Assembly: GCA_038503075.1 (NCBI GenBank)
Contig: JBCAML010000002.1
Location: forward strand, 3,038,001-3,102,000
Direction: 5' to 3'
DNA: 64,000 nucleotides
Source: Gyromitra esculenta
Lineage: Eukaryota; Ascomycota; Pezizomycetes; Pezizales; Discinaceae
The notes below the pieces were generated by a model, which had not been told where the DNA came from, searched no databases, and saw only the letters and a list, made by a program, of their open reading frames with translations. The position numbers were made by a program, and so were the translations under genes. Shown piece after piece: positions 35,251 through 48,200 of this stretch. Position 1 is the first letter of the stretch; each line of letters starts with the position of its first letter.

Positions 35251-37329
35251 TCACAATACATATCTAAACCCGGGAGACTTATCGCCCATACTTGCCATCT
35301 GCTCCACTGTCAAGCCCTCATAACCCGTTCTCTCCCTCTTGGCATTGATCTTCTTATAGCCGAAGACTAAAATCCCTACGGCTATCATCCCGGCTACGAT
35401 AAACGCGAGCTCCAGTGCGTGTCCCATTGTATATCTGGGCGCATCTTTGCTCCTGTAGAAATTGGACGCCATAGCGCCACCAAGATTCCCAACTGCGATC
35501 TGGATCGCCATGCCAGCAGATCGCTTGTAAGAGCCGGATAGATTGCTTGACAGCCAAGTGATGTTACCAGGGCTATCGGTAAGGGCGGCGAAAGTTTAAT
35601 TATCAGATTTACCATAATTAGAGATAATAAAAAGTGATGAGACTTACAATGCTGGATAGATTCCACAAGTGGCGATGAAAACACCTGCATATACTAGTCC
35701 TGGAATACTCTTGGGGGTCGAAATGGCGATAATGAAACCCAGACAAGTAACACAGAGTCCTCCGAATACGAAGGGCGATCTGACACCTCTGTTATCGCTC
35801 ATCCAGGCTGTGATCACAGAAAGAACCGATGCGGTGATGTAAATAGGACTATTAGATCTTCCGTGGTTAGTGGAAAATTTTACTATAGGAGAGAATCGGG
35901 AAGGAGAAACAGACACAGTAAGTAGTTGGGCCTTTGCTGACGAATACCCCAAATTTTTAATGATGCTTGGAAGGAACAAACTAACACCATAGAGAGGGCA
36001 AACGATCCCCCAATAGACCTTAAAGCCGTCTCAAATATTAGTAAACCTTATTACCGGTATGTAGCTGATATCTGAGTAAAGAAATCTTGAAGATAAGGTT
36101 TGGGGGTCCCTTACGAAGATGTTGACCCAGATCTGCCAATCACCAAAGGCGTCCCACACGTACTTCCATTGGAATTCGTCCACCTCAGCAACTAACCCTG
36201 TATTGTTGTTCGTCTGGATATTTTCCACCATCGCGGTTTCCACTTTCTCATCCGGGCTCCTTTGTTCCAGCGCTCTCATGTCTACAGAACCCTGGTAGCG
36301 CAACCGCCATACAACGAAACGCCTCTCTTCCTCTGTCAAAAATGACGCGGTTTCCGGAAAATCGTAAAGGAAGTAAAACGCAAGCATTGCGACTAGCACC
36401 GTGAGAAGCCCCTCGAGAATAAAACTATGAATCGTAAGGGGGAGGTTAGATATGTTCTTAGCGACTAGGCTAATATAATCGATAGGAGATCATACATCCA
36501 TCTCCAACCTTCGAGGCCCCCAACACCGTCCATTTTTGCGATAGCGAATGCTAAAAGCCCAGAAAAAGCCCCACTGTAAGCGGAATAATCAGTTCAATAC
36601 AAGTGCGGTGACTTCCGGAATGATAAACATACGCCACGCTTGCAGCGCTGAAAAACAACGCCTGTCTCCACTGTGCTTCGTGTCGGCAATACCACATGGT
36701 GATGTACTACATCACATCCTATTTTAGTACGAGCTCTATATGAACAGATTTGGTATTAGAAACATACATATGCCACGCCCGGAAATAAACCGGCCTCCGC
36801 AACTCCTAGGAAGAATCTAGCCGCCAAAAGTCCGTTATAACTCTGGACAATACCCATAAGTGTCATCACGGCCCCCCAGACCACCATAATTGATGGTAGC
36901 CACACGCTTGGCCTCAGCTTCTTTAGGAGAAGATTTGATGGGACTTCAAAAGTACAGTATGAAAAGAAGAATATGGTTACTGTTTATTCTTAAACGTGAT
37001 TAGTCATTGTATCTTAATACTGGATGTACGCATAAATATTCTGGAAAATCGTGGCTAGGCCGGAAGTCGATCAACTAACGTGTCCAATTATATTGTGGTC
37101 CGGTCATGTGAAGATCATCTACCAGTCCTTCGATTTTGGCATTCCCAATGTTCCCTCTATCAAGGAATGAGAGGAGATACAAAAGCGCTAGCATAGGTAT
37201 CAGGCGCTTATCCATTTTTCGAAGAATCGCTTTTTCATCCAGATGGGCGAAGGACGCTCGTGTGAGATGGGAGTCCTCCGTAAGCTCGTGGCGTCCCTCA
37301 TTGTCCTTGGGAGACGAAGTAGAGGTCAT
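35251..37329 (-). CDS. Major facilitator, anion:cation symporter family (Dal5/Tna1-like), 8 exons
   Basis: Minus-strand exons 37329-37080, 36979-36768, 36706-36633, 36573-36496, 36424-36115, 36018-35915, 35848-35648 and 35572-35251 encode 516 residues. The N-terminal part reads KMDKRLIPMLALLYLLSFLD and RGNIGNAKIEGL, the hallmark of the allantoate/nicotinate/biotin-type ACS permeases. It also has RFFLGVAEAGLFPGVAYYI and the loop EEERRFVVWRLR. The second half shows AGLVYAGVFIATCGIYP-type helices and PGNITWLSSNLSGSYKRSAGMAIQI, all typical of the family. Twelve membrane helices are expected at the plasma membrane. Substrates in the family include nicotinate, allantoate, pantothenate and small carboxylates; which applies here is unknown. 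The start at 37329 is the first ATG in frame. Confidence 0.9.
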
Positions 37330-40300
37330 GATCAATGAGAGGGGGAATTATGGAATTACAGGAAGTCGTCTTGAAGTCAAAACTTAAAACCCGGGAAGTG
37401 GGAGAAAAACAAGGAAGATATAGCTCTAGCAAAATGCAATAGCCCCACCCAATTAATTGTCCCTAGTAGTATATCCCCGCCTAGTGTATCCGGCGATAAG
37501 GGGCGAGCCGAAATATGGGGAAACAGCTGATGCGGGGTCCGGGGTAGCCGAAAGACCCACTATCAAAATGGTGAACAATCATGATAGCATCGTGGCAAAC
37601 ATTGGCATGATCATAGGTTTTCGAAGCCCGTGTTGACAACTTCGGCACATCCCGTCCCTAGTTACCCCAGATACTTATGCCAGATGCAACCTTTATTTAC
37701 CTCTTTCTACCCCATAATCTACTGTAGATAGCTAAGTTATTCAAGCTAAAAGACGGCTGTAGTTAGCTAGCTAAATAAGGGAGTTAGGACGACATAAATA
37801 CGTAGTTACAATGCGGGGAAAAGCCCAAGATCCTCTGTAACTGTGTCACCACGGCCTTGTTACCGAGAGGTGGTTTAGCCGGGAGTATAGAAAGCGCACT
37901 GGATGTCCGTTTAAGAAGTGATGATCTGTCTGATAAGTGCCGACCGAGGCTAATTCACCGTTAGGTTCGGTTTAAAGGATACCTAGCCTTTGGCGCAGAT
38001 AATTCGGGTTGTTTTATTGAGCATTCATGTGGAGGAATCTGGTACCTTAATTGGTTGGCCGTGAATAAGTTTAATTCGCCGGCCGGTTAGGTCCACCAGA
38101 TAGCAATTCCAAAACCAATTACCATGATTAGTAAATCTATTAGCTGACACTTGTAGTGATTTAGTGGTCTATAGAGCATCGACGCTGGCTTTACTTAAAG
38201 AATACCGTTCAAGGTTCTTAGCTGTCCTCTTGGCGTTTTTTATCTAGCACTGTTGGTTGGTAGGATGATTGATCCTTTGCACTTTATTGTCTGGGCGTAA
38301 AACCCGACTGGGCGAAGGGAAGATGTTCTTCCTATAGAACCGCGAAGGGGGGTAAAATCAGTACGGTATTCGTACATCATTCTCATGAATGCGGGAGTAA
38401 ATCGGTAGTGCTACAGAGTCCTCAGAGGTAATACGGTAGTCATCCTGGCTTATTCCTACACTTTTTAACAACACGGTACCAAGAACACCCCACTGTCCGG
38501 TACATGTAGATAATTAGTGGGTTTCTAAGCCCTATCACATGCCTCTGCTCCCGAAAATTACTTGTATCCGCATGGGTAGAAAATTTGGCGACATGAAAGC
38601 TATAGCTATCATAAGATTATTGCAGGGTACCTGGCTTCGACTTCGAAACCAACACGCACGCGTCAAGCTCCAGATTGCGAAAAATGAGCCTGAACCCTAG
38701 GACTAGGGGCGATGATGATGCCCCAAGACTTAAGATCATAAAATCATCTGCACTAGCAGAACCGCTATGGGTCTGCGAGGCCGGTATGTACGGCGCCCTG
38801 GGCTACATATGTTTGAGATCTAGAGCATTGGAACGTAATATTCGCCTATTATGGCCCGCGGTGAGCAAATTACTATGTTGATTAAGGGTCGTTTACAAAA
38901 GCAAGTCTTGGTTGATGTTTATTTAAAAAGCCACTTCAACTTATGTAGTTAGCGTTAACGTAATATCTACCAAATTAAGTTACTAGTCTATCCGCTTACC
39001 GCCCCCAATTACACGGTTCCTTTATTAGCAGATCAGTACTCTTAGTTTTGCTTGAAGTTTTGGGACCTAAATAAGGCAACTAATTATGAATGTCTCCTAC
39101 ACTCAAACCAACAACTTAATCTCAAAACCAAACCAACCTCGCGTCATGCAACACCACCCTTCTGGCGATATATTTGGCAGATACTTAGTATCAGGGAGAA
39201 TCAAGAGCTCAGAAAATATTGTACTCGTCAAATCGTGCAGCAAATCTGATGTCTGGCTGCACTGGCTTCCCGCACTAAATATTTTGCGGAATATATAGCG
39301 CTATGCAGTTTCGGTAGGTCAGTACTAGCGAGCTCCTGGCTAAGGATATGTAAGCAGGAACAGAGATTTTATGAAGGACATGCATTCGAATTGGGATAGG
39401 TATCACTATTCTTGTCGTTTATGGGATGCGTGTGTTGATGAAAAATTTTCATGTCTGCAGAAATGGTGGAATACTACATGTACGTGTACCTCTAATCCTA
39501 CTATCCCAGCTGCTAATAGGCTAAGCACGAGGCTGCCAAGAAAGTGCTTGAGGAGTTGGAACGAGACTCGGGAATTATGTAGTTAAGACGAAGTGCTCTA
39601 ACCATTGGTTTTGTGGCAATACGGATGCCGACTCCTACACCTTCCGAAACTTGCCGATGATGGTATCTCCAATCGAAAGGGATGTATTTGCGTCGGCGGA
39701 AACCGCCGTTAAGTTCCGTTACATGATCTCACAATCACCAACAATTGGCTGAATGTCAGCCTCATCACGAATAATCACTCGGATCCTTCAGGGAAATGTC
39801 CCTTACTTTGTTTTGTTGTCTTCACTGAATCTGTAAATGTTGGCCTCCGATTCCATGCGCATGCATCATATTTCTCTCTTGGAGTTACCGCGCGTACGTC
39901 TTTTGTGTGTTCTCAGCTTATTGGCCAAACCTGACAGTTCTTACAACTTTACCGCATCCTTTTTCTACCATCGGGGAATGTAATTATACATCTTTGATCT
40001 AGCACCATCACGGCAGTTATCTGATGTTGTGTTTCCTTGTGTTGGAGACACTCCAACCAACCAACGTACTCTTTTCGTTGTCTTCATCTACATACACTTC
40101 TAGTGGAGCGACCTGAAAGTGGATTGCAACCCTAACCCCACTAGCGAGGGAGAAGAACCTTTACATGCCAAGAGTAACATTGATCATAAATCTTTTGGGC
40201 TAGCCAAGCAAAGCTCCTGGATATCACCACGGCGGATCCCAGCAGGAGCAGGAGCGAAGATCAAATCAAAGGAAAAGGGACTTTGGAGTAGAGTACCGGC

Positions 40301-42201
40301 TCTACAGTACGTGGTAATGCACCAATCGACACACTACCCTCATAAAAATAAAGGATAAAGACACAAATTGATGCTTTAACAGGGTAGGAGCGATGGTAAA
40401 GCATTCGTTGACGCATTTACTGATGCCTTAACCTGATGCTTTCTCGATGCCTTTGACTGATACGGTTACTATATACACATTATCCTGACGGCTTTTCCGA
40501 TGCCTTCCTCGTCAAAAGAATCGGCTATAAGCACCTACTTGGTGTTAAATCATAGAAATAGATAGTGTAGGAGTTAAGGATACCCACCCCACATGTGAGA
40601 CAACCCAATCAAGTTCAATTCCTAAGTGGGTCATTTTTATTGAAGTTTTAAAACCAATTTTCAGCATTAATTTTTAGGGGAAAGGCAGATTAATGTGTAG
40701 TGGAACTCGAAAGGCATCGTCCCCCCCCCCCTAACTATACACACCTTGATGCTCTACCCATACAAATATTCGGCGGCAAAACGACGTCCTAACCTTATGC
40801 CTCAGCCTAATGCATTACCACGAACTGTGGAGCGATCACCAATAGTTCTATAGTGCGCGACGTAGCATCATAACTCAGAAAGCTCCAACTTCTTAAATTC
40901 CGGTTTTTATCACCTTGGTTTAATATCTTATGTAGGTTCTACCAAGGGAATTTCTTCTGAGAACTAGCTGCCCCTAGTGTCTCAAGGCGTGAATACACAT
41001 ACATGTAGGCACCTAGAGGGTGTAACCGACGGAGTAATATATAGCTAAGTTTGTTTTGCCATTGTGTATGTGTGTGAACATGAAACTTTCGAGTAGTTTG
41101 GCCTAGATTGTCAGTGTCGCATGGGGGGTTTTTTATAGCGGTTTTCTTAGAAGTTTAGGGTCAACGGGTTGCTAATCTAGCTAGCTCTGGTATAGCCTCT
41201 ATTATAAATGCTTTTCTTTCTTTCTATAAATGGTAGAAACTATCGATCGCTAATGATGAAAAGATGTATTTTCATGTTGGGGGGAGAAGCGTGGGCTTTG
41301 GACTTGTTATGTGGCTAAGAAAATGGAATATGAAGGGAGAAAAAAAAATATGTGGTTCCAGTTATTTTGTATTATCGTAGCTTTAGTGATAGTTACAATT
41401 AATGATATAAACAAAAGGTAATGATGATGAAAAGATAAAAAAAAAGAGACCCAATCGAGAAAGAAAAACTCGAGTGATCGAACATGATGAACAATTAACG
41501 TCCGGGGGTGACAAAACACTCTAGTGTGATTTGATTGGTGGCACTGCACTACTTTTTGTCCCTTATATAAATCTGCAACCTACCACGATTGGTTAATTTA
41601 TATTGTAGCTACTAGAAAAAAAAAGAACGGAAGTCCACAGAGAAGCCTTACTATAGCTAAGAGGATTAGGCCGCGATGCTAAGCGGCTGCAGTTATCGCG
41701 TTTCGTAGTAATTCCTTTCCACTAGGGGGGAGATACAATCTGTAAGCATCCACGCCACGCCACAGGCTAGGTACATCGGTAGGACCTCTATCCATAAGTC
41801 TCTAGTCTATTGTCATATCGTATTCATTACCAACTATCTCCAGACAAAAGAGAACCCCAGACAAGGGTATAAGAGAAACAACACAAGCCCACGACAAAAG
41901 GAAAGAGAGAAAAAAGTCAACGAAAAGAACCAATAATGCAAGAAACGAACAAAACAAGTAAACAATAAAGAAAAAAAAATAGTATGCAAGGTAGTGTACT
42001 GTACATAGTAATCCTTCTCCTAATTCTCCCAGTTAGCTAGCCTTCTCAATAAGTCCATTATACACAGCAAGAATCATTAACGGTCATCACTCATAGGACC
42101 CCTCTCCACACAACCACTATCCCCACCTCAATCTTAATATACGGGAATGATAAAATGTATACGAAACCTAAGAGGCACCCCCCTCCTTTTTTTATAACAA
42201 C
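37330..42201. other. Long gene-free stretch with degenerate short repeats
   Basis: AT-rich sequence. Around 40370-40520 a motif close to GATGCYTT recurs seven or more times at irregular spacing, a degenerate tandem array. A C run lies near 40722-40732. A telomere-like ACCCTAACCCC is at 40129-40139. No frame above background could be supported; short cysteine-containing frames near 39.4 kb look fortuitous. Confidence 0.4.
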
Positions 42202-44535
42202 TCACACCCCCCACTCCATCCCCTTCCTCCGTCCCTCACCTACGTGGACCCCACCACCACTCCCACTCCTCGCCCGCTCCCTCTCCCACAATCTCAAACG
42301 CTCATCTCCCATCCCCTTCCACTCGCGTCTAGCTCTCTCCGCCCTCGTTTCCTCCCTCCCAGTCTCCACCAACCTAACATCCGCGCCTCCGACACTGACA
42401 GAACTAACACCATACACCCTCCCGCCTCCGCCTCCGCCCCCTAATGTTCTGATAGCTACCTCCCGCTCCTCCTCATTAACACTATCAAACTCCTCCCCGT
42501 CACCAAGCGCCACCGCCGGTCCCTCCCTCACAGCCACGCCGAGCGCAACCACGATTGCGACCACGAACCGTACCCACAGCCACACGTTCTCAACCGCATC
42601 TTCTTCCTCCGCCCTCGCGCCTACAGCTGCTTTCCGGCTTAAGGCTGTACTCGATAACACCGATACAGCGTGTGTGCTTGCTGCAGGGCGTGCGGCGTGC
42701 GGACATGTAGCACAGTTGCATTTAGAACGTAGCAGCAGTCGCTCTTCGACAACTTCGTCTTTCCGCCGCCGTGCTTCTCGGAACTTTTGGGTTTGCAGCT
42801 TCCCGCGCCGTCTAGTGACGCGGTCGATTCCACTGCCGACGACGCCGGCGAGAACTGTCATGGCTTTTTTACGTGCGCCGAGGAAGGTGCCGCTTGGTGA
42901 AGCGATGCCTTTGCCGACGTTGGAAATGGCGCGCATGATCAGTGGGGTGGGGTTTGCGATTGCGTCCGTGATGAGGGTGAAGGTGTCGCTGAGTGCTGGG
43001 GAGGGCGGTGCGGGTGTGTGGGCGCCGACAGAGACGTCGTCGGTGTCGGAGACGTTGCTGTTTTCGGCGCGGGCAAGTTCGGCGAAGAGGGAGTTGCCGG
43101 AACCGCTGGATGCAATGATGGGGCGGGTGCCGAAGCTGATTTGGGAGCCGTGGGCTGGGTAGGGGGTTGTGGTGGTTGTGGACCCAGCGCTCGAGGGCCG
43201 TGTGGATGCACACATGCTGCTTGGGTCTGCGACGGAGGTGCCGAAGAACGTGCGGATTGTGGGAAGTGTTGGGGAGCCAGCGGAGGAAGGGACGACGGCG
43301 GCGGAGGGGAGGATGAGGGTTTTGGGGGCGGAAGAGCCTGAGGGGAATCTACGCATACGGCGGGAACGAATAGAGGGACCAAAGTTGTCTGGGAGTGGGG
43401 AAACAGGGGTCGGGGGTGTGGTCTGACGGGCTATCCCAGATTCAGGACTATAGAGAGTCGCCATAGTAGAGAGAACATGCTCAATTGGATCACTGATACC
43501 ATAGTCCGAGATTCCACCTGGTGAACTCTCATGAGGATTAAGCTCACAGCCGCCATGCCGGTTTTCAACCGGTGTAGTAGCCTTACTCTCGCCACTGCTA
43601 TCCCGCTTCGTAAAAACCATAGAAGCACGCCTACTACTAGGAGCCGAGGATGACCCCACACTCTGCTGCATGCGTGTCGAGTCTGCCAATAACCCACTCA
43701 GCGTCTCCACCCTAAACTCCAACGCCCTATTCTCCTCCTCAAGCCCCTTCAGGTCTTTCAGCCTCTCCCGTGCATCCTCCAGCTCCTCTTCCGCATATCG
43801 ACACCGTTCCTGCGCATCCTCCAACCGCTCTTCAAGCGCATTGATCTTCCCCCTCAAAGTTATATCCTGAGCTGCCCTAATCGCAACCTCGTCCTGTACA
43901 CGTAGATTAAACTTCGCCTCCCAGTCATTGATCTCCGCACGGAGATTCCGCGCCTCGGTCGATAGCCGCCGCATCTTCGTGGCATGTGACGTCCCAGAAG
44001 CCGGCGAAGTATAGCCCTGCAGCTGAACCGACAGATCTGCAACCTGCCGTTCTAGATAATCCACATAGCGTGCACTCCCCTGGACGCCTTCGCTACCCGA
44101 CCGGTTTCGGCGGTGCGAGGCTCCGAATGGTTTATCTCTGCTCCCTGGAGTCGGACTAGTCATCGCGCGCTCCAGCACGCCGGGGAAGATTGCATCGTCG
44201 GGGTGCGTTGGTTCCGGCGTGTTTAGGAGTGTGGAGGCACTGCTGAGGACACTTCCGCCAGAGTTTCGATTGCTACGGCGCTTTTTGCCGGAATTGCTGG
44301 GGTTGTCGGGGGTGGCGGTGGGGGAGGGTGTGGATTCGGGGGGCGCGGTTTCCGGGTCTTCGGTTTCCCAGCCGTTGTCGTCGATCGTGATGGAGTACTT
44401 TCGCGGCGGACTGACGACGCCGGAGGTGCCGTAGGAGAGGCGTGATGGGCGGACGAGGGAGTTGCGGAGACGGAGGCGACGGTTCTGGGCGGAGAGGTCG
44501 CGGTCGCGGTCACGGTCTTCGTCGGTGGTGGACAT
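42202..44535 (-). CDS. Coiled-coil protein with one C-terminal membrane segment
   Basis: This is a single-exon frame of 777 residues. Residues 1-150 are polar and Ser/Pro-rich with basic patches (KKRRSNRNS). Residues 156-175 (YVDYLERQVADLSVQLQ) and about 185-290 have strong heptad character and form a coiled coil. A long Ser/Thr/Pro-rich region follows. Residues about 651-669 (VWLWVRFVVAIVVALGVAV) are the only membrane helix, followed by an acidic then basic tail rich in Arg/Glu and Gly. The layout suggests a membrane-anchored scaffold or tether, for example at the nuclear envelope, ER or plasma membrane. I do not recognise a named family. A 335-codon frame on the opposite strand is the antisense shadow of this gene. 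Confidence 0.8.
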   Translation of the reverse strand: MSTTDEDRDRDRDLSAQNRRLRLRNSLVRPSRLSYGTSGVVSPPRKYSITIDDNGWETEDPETAPPESTPSPTATPDNPSNSGKKRRSNRNSGGSVLSSASTLLNTPEPTHPDDAIFPGVLERAMTSPTPGSRDKPFGASHRRNRSGSEGVQGSARYVDYLERQVADLSVQLQGYTSPASGTSHATKMRRLSTEARNLRAEINDWEAKFNLRVQDEVAIRAAQDITLRGKINALEERLEDAQERCRYAEEELEDARERLKDLKGLEEENRALEFRVETLSGLLADSTRMQQSVGSSSAPSSRRASMVFTKRDSSGESKATTPVENRHGGCELNPHESSPGGISDYGISDPIEHVLSTMATLYSPESGIARQTTPPTPVSPLPDNFGPSIRSRRMRRFPSGSSAPKTLILPSAAVVPSSAGSPTLPTIRTFFGTSVADPSSMCASTRPSSAGSTTTTTPYPAHGSQISFGTRPIIASSGSGNSLFAELARAENSNVSDTDDVSVGAHTPAPPSPALSDTFTLITDAIANPTPLIMRAISNVGKGIASPSGTFLGARKKAMTVLAGVVGSGIDRVTRRRGKLQTQKFREARRRKDEVVEERLLLRSKCNCATCPHAARPAASTHAVSVLSSTALSRKAAVGARAEEEDAVENVWLWVRFVVAIVVALGVAVREGPAVALGDGEEFDSVNEEEREVAIRTLGGGGGGGRVYGVSSVSVGGADVRLVETGREETRAERARREWKGMGDERLRLWERERARSGSGGGVHVGEGRRKGMEWGV

Positions 44536-45265
44536 TGTGGTGGTGGTGGTGGTGATAGCAGTAGCAGTGTGGAAGCAATGGCAGCAGTCGAAGCAGTGGC
44601 AGTAGCAGTAGCGACAGAGTCAGGTGGAGTGGAGGGAGCTGGGTGAATGCTATCGCAGCGCAATGCACACGACAGCCGGTCGCCGGCGAATGAGAAGGCG
44701 AAGAGAGCGGACGTATAAAACCACAGCTGCTCCAAGCCACACCCACGATCAGAACAGATCTCGCGGGGAAAAGAAAACAGCAGGAAAAAGCAAGGCCGCC
44801 GAGCCACATACCTCGCATCCGCAGAAAAAGGGGTTGCACCCAGCGTCGGTACCTGCATGCCCGCCTCGTCCTGCACGTGCTTCTGCCCCAACGGAATCCG
44901 GCGCTTGCTCGTGTCCACCCATCGAAGCTCTTCATCTCCGCCAGCAACATCGTTTCCATGCCAACTGACGGTTGCGGAAGCAATCACGTCTCTACTAATT
45001 GCTGTCAGCTACTAGTCGCAGCAGGCCAATTTCATTTCTGTCCTCAGAACGCCATATCATTCCATCTCCGACAAGGAAAAAAAACAAACATCCCTCGAGG
45101 AAGAAAAAAATAGTGAAAAAAAACTCCAATAAGCAGCAGAAGTAGAAAGAAAGAAAAAAGAACCTAGCGATTCGCGCCCATCTACAAGCTACAATATCCG
45201 TAACCAGAATTCCTCTTTCTGCAACGAAATCTACAAAAAACAAAAAAGGAGACACACAAGAATCG
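44536..45265. other. 5' region of the coiled-coil gene
   Basis: Starts with a GTG/GCAGTA-type triplet-rich leader (44540-44625). The plus strand further on is purine-rich. It lies between the stop of the importin gene and the start of the coiled-coil gene, both on the minus strand. Long minus-strand frames here overlap the leader and lack support. Confidence 0.4.
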
Positions 45266-48200
45266 TTATATAACCCCCAGAGTTGCAAAATCCTGCAACA
45301 CATGCTTATCCACATTCTCTACCCAATCGTTCCTAAACTGATCCGGTCCGCCATTTTCATTCTGCACTTTGTTGAGATAATGTTTCACGAATTCCACAAC
45401 GTCAACGGCGTGCACGGGGTCCGATTGCGTCAGCTATCAATCTCGTTAGTAAATCACGGAATGCAAGGTATCCAAACAAATACAGCAAAACAGTAAACAA
45501 ACCTCCTTCCTCCTTGCCGACTCCGGCGTTGCAGAAGCATCCCCCTCATCTTCAGGCTGTACCCAGTAAATCAAAGCACTGCAAATCACAATTAGCCATT
45601 ACCCCCCGCTACAAATCACTCTCCCAAACATGACAGAAAAACAAACTCAACATACTCTCCACCCTGATTCTCTTTAAATTCATTAATAACATCAGTCCAC
45701 ACCGTCATCAAATCCTGTAGCCGTACTAGGATCCACTTTTGGTTCGTCTCAAGCAGTTTCGTGAGTGCAATACAATTAAGTTTCCTCTGCTTCGGATGTC
45801 CGATATTCCCAAACTACCCCTCCCGCGTCAGCAGCTACCCCGCTACAACTCTATAACCACCATGGAAACTCACATGCTTAAACCATTCATCTAAAATCCA
45901 CTCCATAACCCTCTCCAAGTCCTCTCCCCTGGCCTCCGCCACCTCGCCAACACATCCCACGAACCACCCTGTCCCTGCCAGTACCATTCTCCCCAGTACT
46001 GAAAAGTAATCTGTCAACACAACCGCCTCGATGGGAGCAACTGTACGATTCGGCCCCGTTGTCAAGTGTGCTGCATAGCTCCTCGCCACCCCATCCACTA
46101 CTAGCACTAAAAACCTACTCCTCACTAGCTCCCTTCCAACTACACTTAGCGCTTGCTCACCCCCCAACGCCTCAGCTGCACGGATCACAATTTCAACAAC
46201 ATGGGTAACGATGCTATTTGCCTCCGGTTTCAGCGTACCGAGGAGGGACGCAAATGCATCAAACATAGGCGTACGGTAGGTCTCGATCATTTCCCGTGGT
46301 GCCAAGAGAACATATGATTCAATGATGGCGAGAACTTTACGAAGGGTGATAGTGCCCAATTCAACGCAAGGAAGTAGGAAGGGGACAAGATCAAGGAGTT
46401 GCTGGGAGGCAGGTGCAGGGGTTGAACGGATTGTTGCTTCCCAAAGATCCAGAGCGTCTTCCAGGAGATAGACTTGCATCCCCTATCCAGTAACAGTCAG
46501 TAACCGGAATACTGACAATAAAATAACAACTTACAGAGCCTGGTTCTACAGAGTACTTAATCAATGGAATCACCATCCCATGATACTGCAAACTCTTATC
46601 CTTCATCGCCGCCACCAATTTCGTAAGAATCGTCAAAATCGCCTGCTTAAACAAATGCTCATCTCCAGTCTGTTCCCACAGTGGCGGCAAAATGTGGACA
46701 ATACTCTCCGCATACGGCGCAACCCGATGTTCTAGCCTCTCAACAACAACTCCAATAACATCCAATAACCCCATCCTCGTCTCTGTCTGCTCCACCTCAT
46801 CGATCAAGCTCATTAGTTTCCCAAACAGATCATCTACATACGGCAAAAACGTCTCTACGTTGAACTCCCACTCGTCCACACTACGCTTTAGATTCCGAGC
46901 TGCCGTTAACCGCACTACAAGATCATTCAGTGGGTCATTGCGGTTGAGAAGGTGTTGTGTCACTCTATATACTGTTGGCCGTGATTCTTGCGATACCTTC
47001 ACCGATATCCACTGCCCAATCAGGATCGCGATCCTACGACGTAAGATATTGTAGCCTGGCTGTTGTACCTGGATCTCGTTGACTAGTGTATTATGTAGGA
47101 ATCCGTCAAAATCCAGGCTGGGATGCAACACAGGCGCAGCTAAGCCCACGGCAGTGTAGATTGCGTCCTTTGTAAGCACATCGTTGCTGTCAATTGATGA
47201 GATAGAATTAAACACGCGCATCAATGGCTCCGCAAGAATTTCTTTATAGTTGGTCATCAAATCCATAAACAACTTCTCGGCACAAGGACGGATGATGAAT
47301 TCCCAGCTCTCGACAGCGTTTTCCCACTGCTCGCTCCAAGCCTCGGGATCTTCGTCCCAGCCTTCGAGGTCGGCTGGACGGAGAATAAAGTATTTTGTGA
47401 CGAGAATCTCCATGCAATGGGTGACAGTCTGTGGGGTAAAGAGGCGAGTTTTAAATGTTTCGGTAGCTTCCTTATTTTCATCTTTTTCCGTTTTGTGGCG
47501 GTCTATACTCATATGTTAGTCTCTGCCCAAAATATCATTGATCGGGTGTACGTACACTTAAACGTAGAAACTGGGTTAAAAATCATCTTTGCACAGTTCC
47601 GAAACAACAACATTCCCTGCAAAGCCACCTTCTCCCTAAAAGCTCGTCGCTCATTTTCCTCCTCCTTCTCACCACTATCCTTCGTACCACCAATAGTCTC
47701 CTTACTCTGTAGCACCAAAGTTTCTCCATGCGCGACTACCATCTCCCAATACTTCCCCAGTAGCTGTAGCGTTCCCGGGAACAGCGCAAACGCCGCAGGA
47801 TGGCTCAGACTCACGTCGAGAAATAGTTTACCCATATTCAACACAAGTTTCCTCGACAGCTCAAGAACACTCCCGCTATCATTCGGCAACCTCGACTCGA
47901 CATCCAATAGCGCCCACACCTGTCCTGACAATATCCGCCACAGCTCTTGTACATCTGGGACTCGGTTCGGGAATTCGTAACCGGCCACAATCAACCTCCG
48001 TAGAATTTTTAAGCTTAATAGCGAAATCATCATCTCCGAGGTCTTTTCAGGCACAGGGGACTGAGCCAGTCGACCATGCCAGATATCGACATACCGCACA
48101 TAAACTCCTCCGAGAACACGAAAAACCTCGGGGGTTACGCTCTGCAGGTTCGCTTTAGTCCTGGTGAGACGGCCTGTAGCGAGTTCTTTGACAACGTGCA

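Noticed and set aside
39371..39586. Small cysteine-containing frame considered as a secreted effector
   Set aside because: It has no signal peptide, no intron support and is surrounded by AT-rich non-coding DNA.
42155..43162. 335-codon plus-strand open frame
   Set aside because: It is antisense to the 777-residue coiled-coil gene. Its Ser/Pro/Thr-rich, repetitive translation is what the complement of that biased coding sequence gives.
44223..44987. 254-codon minus-strand frame upstream of and overlapping the coiled-coil gene
   Set aside because: It covers the leader and first part of the coiled-coil gene in another frame, with low-complexity Thr/Ala/Ser/Pro runs caused by triplet-rich DNA.
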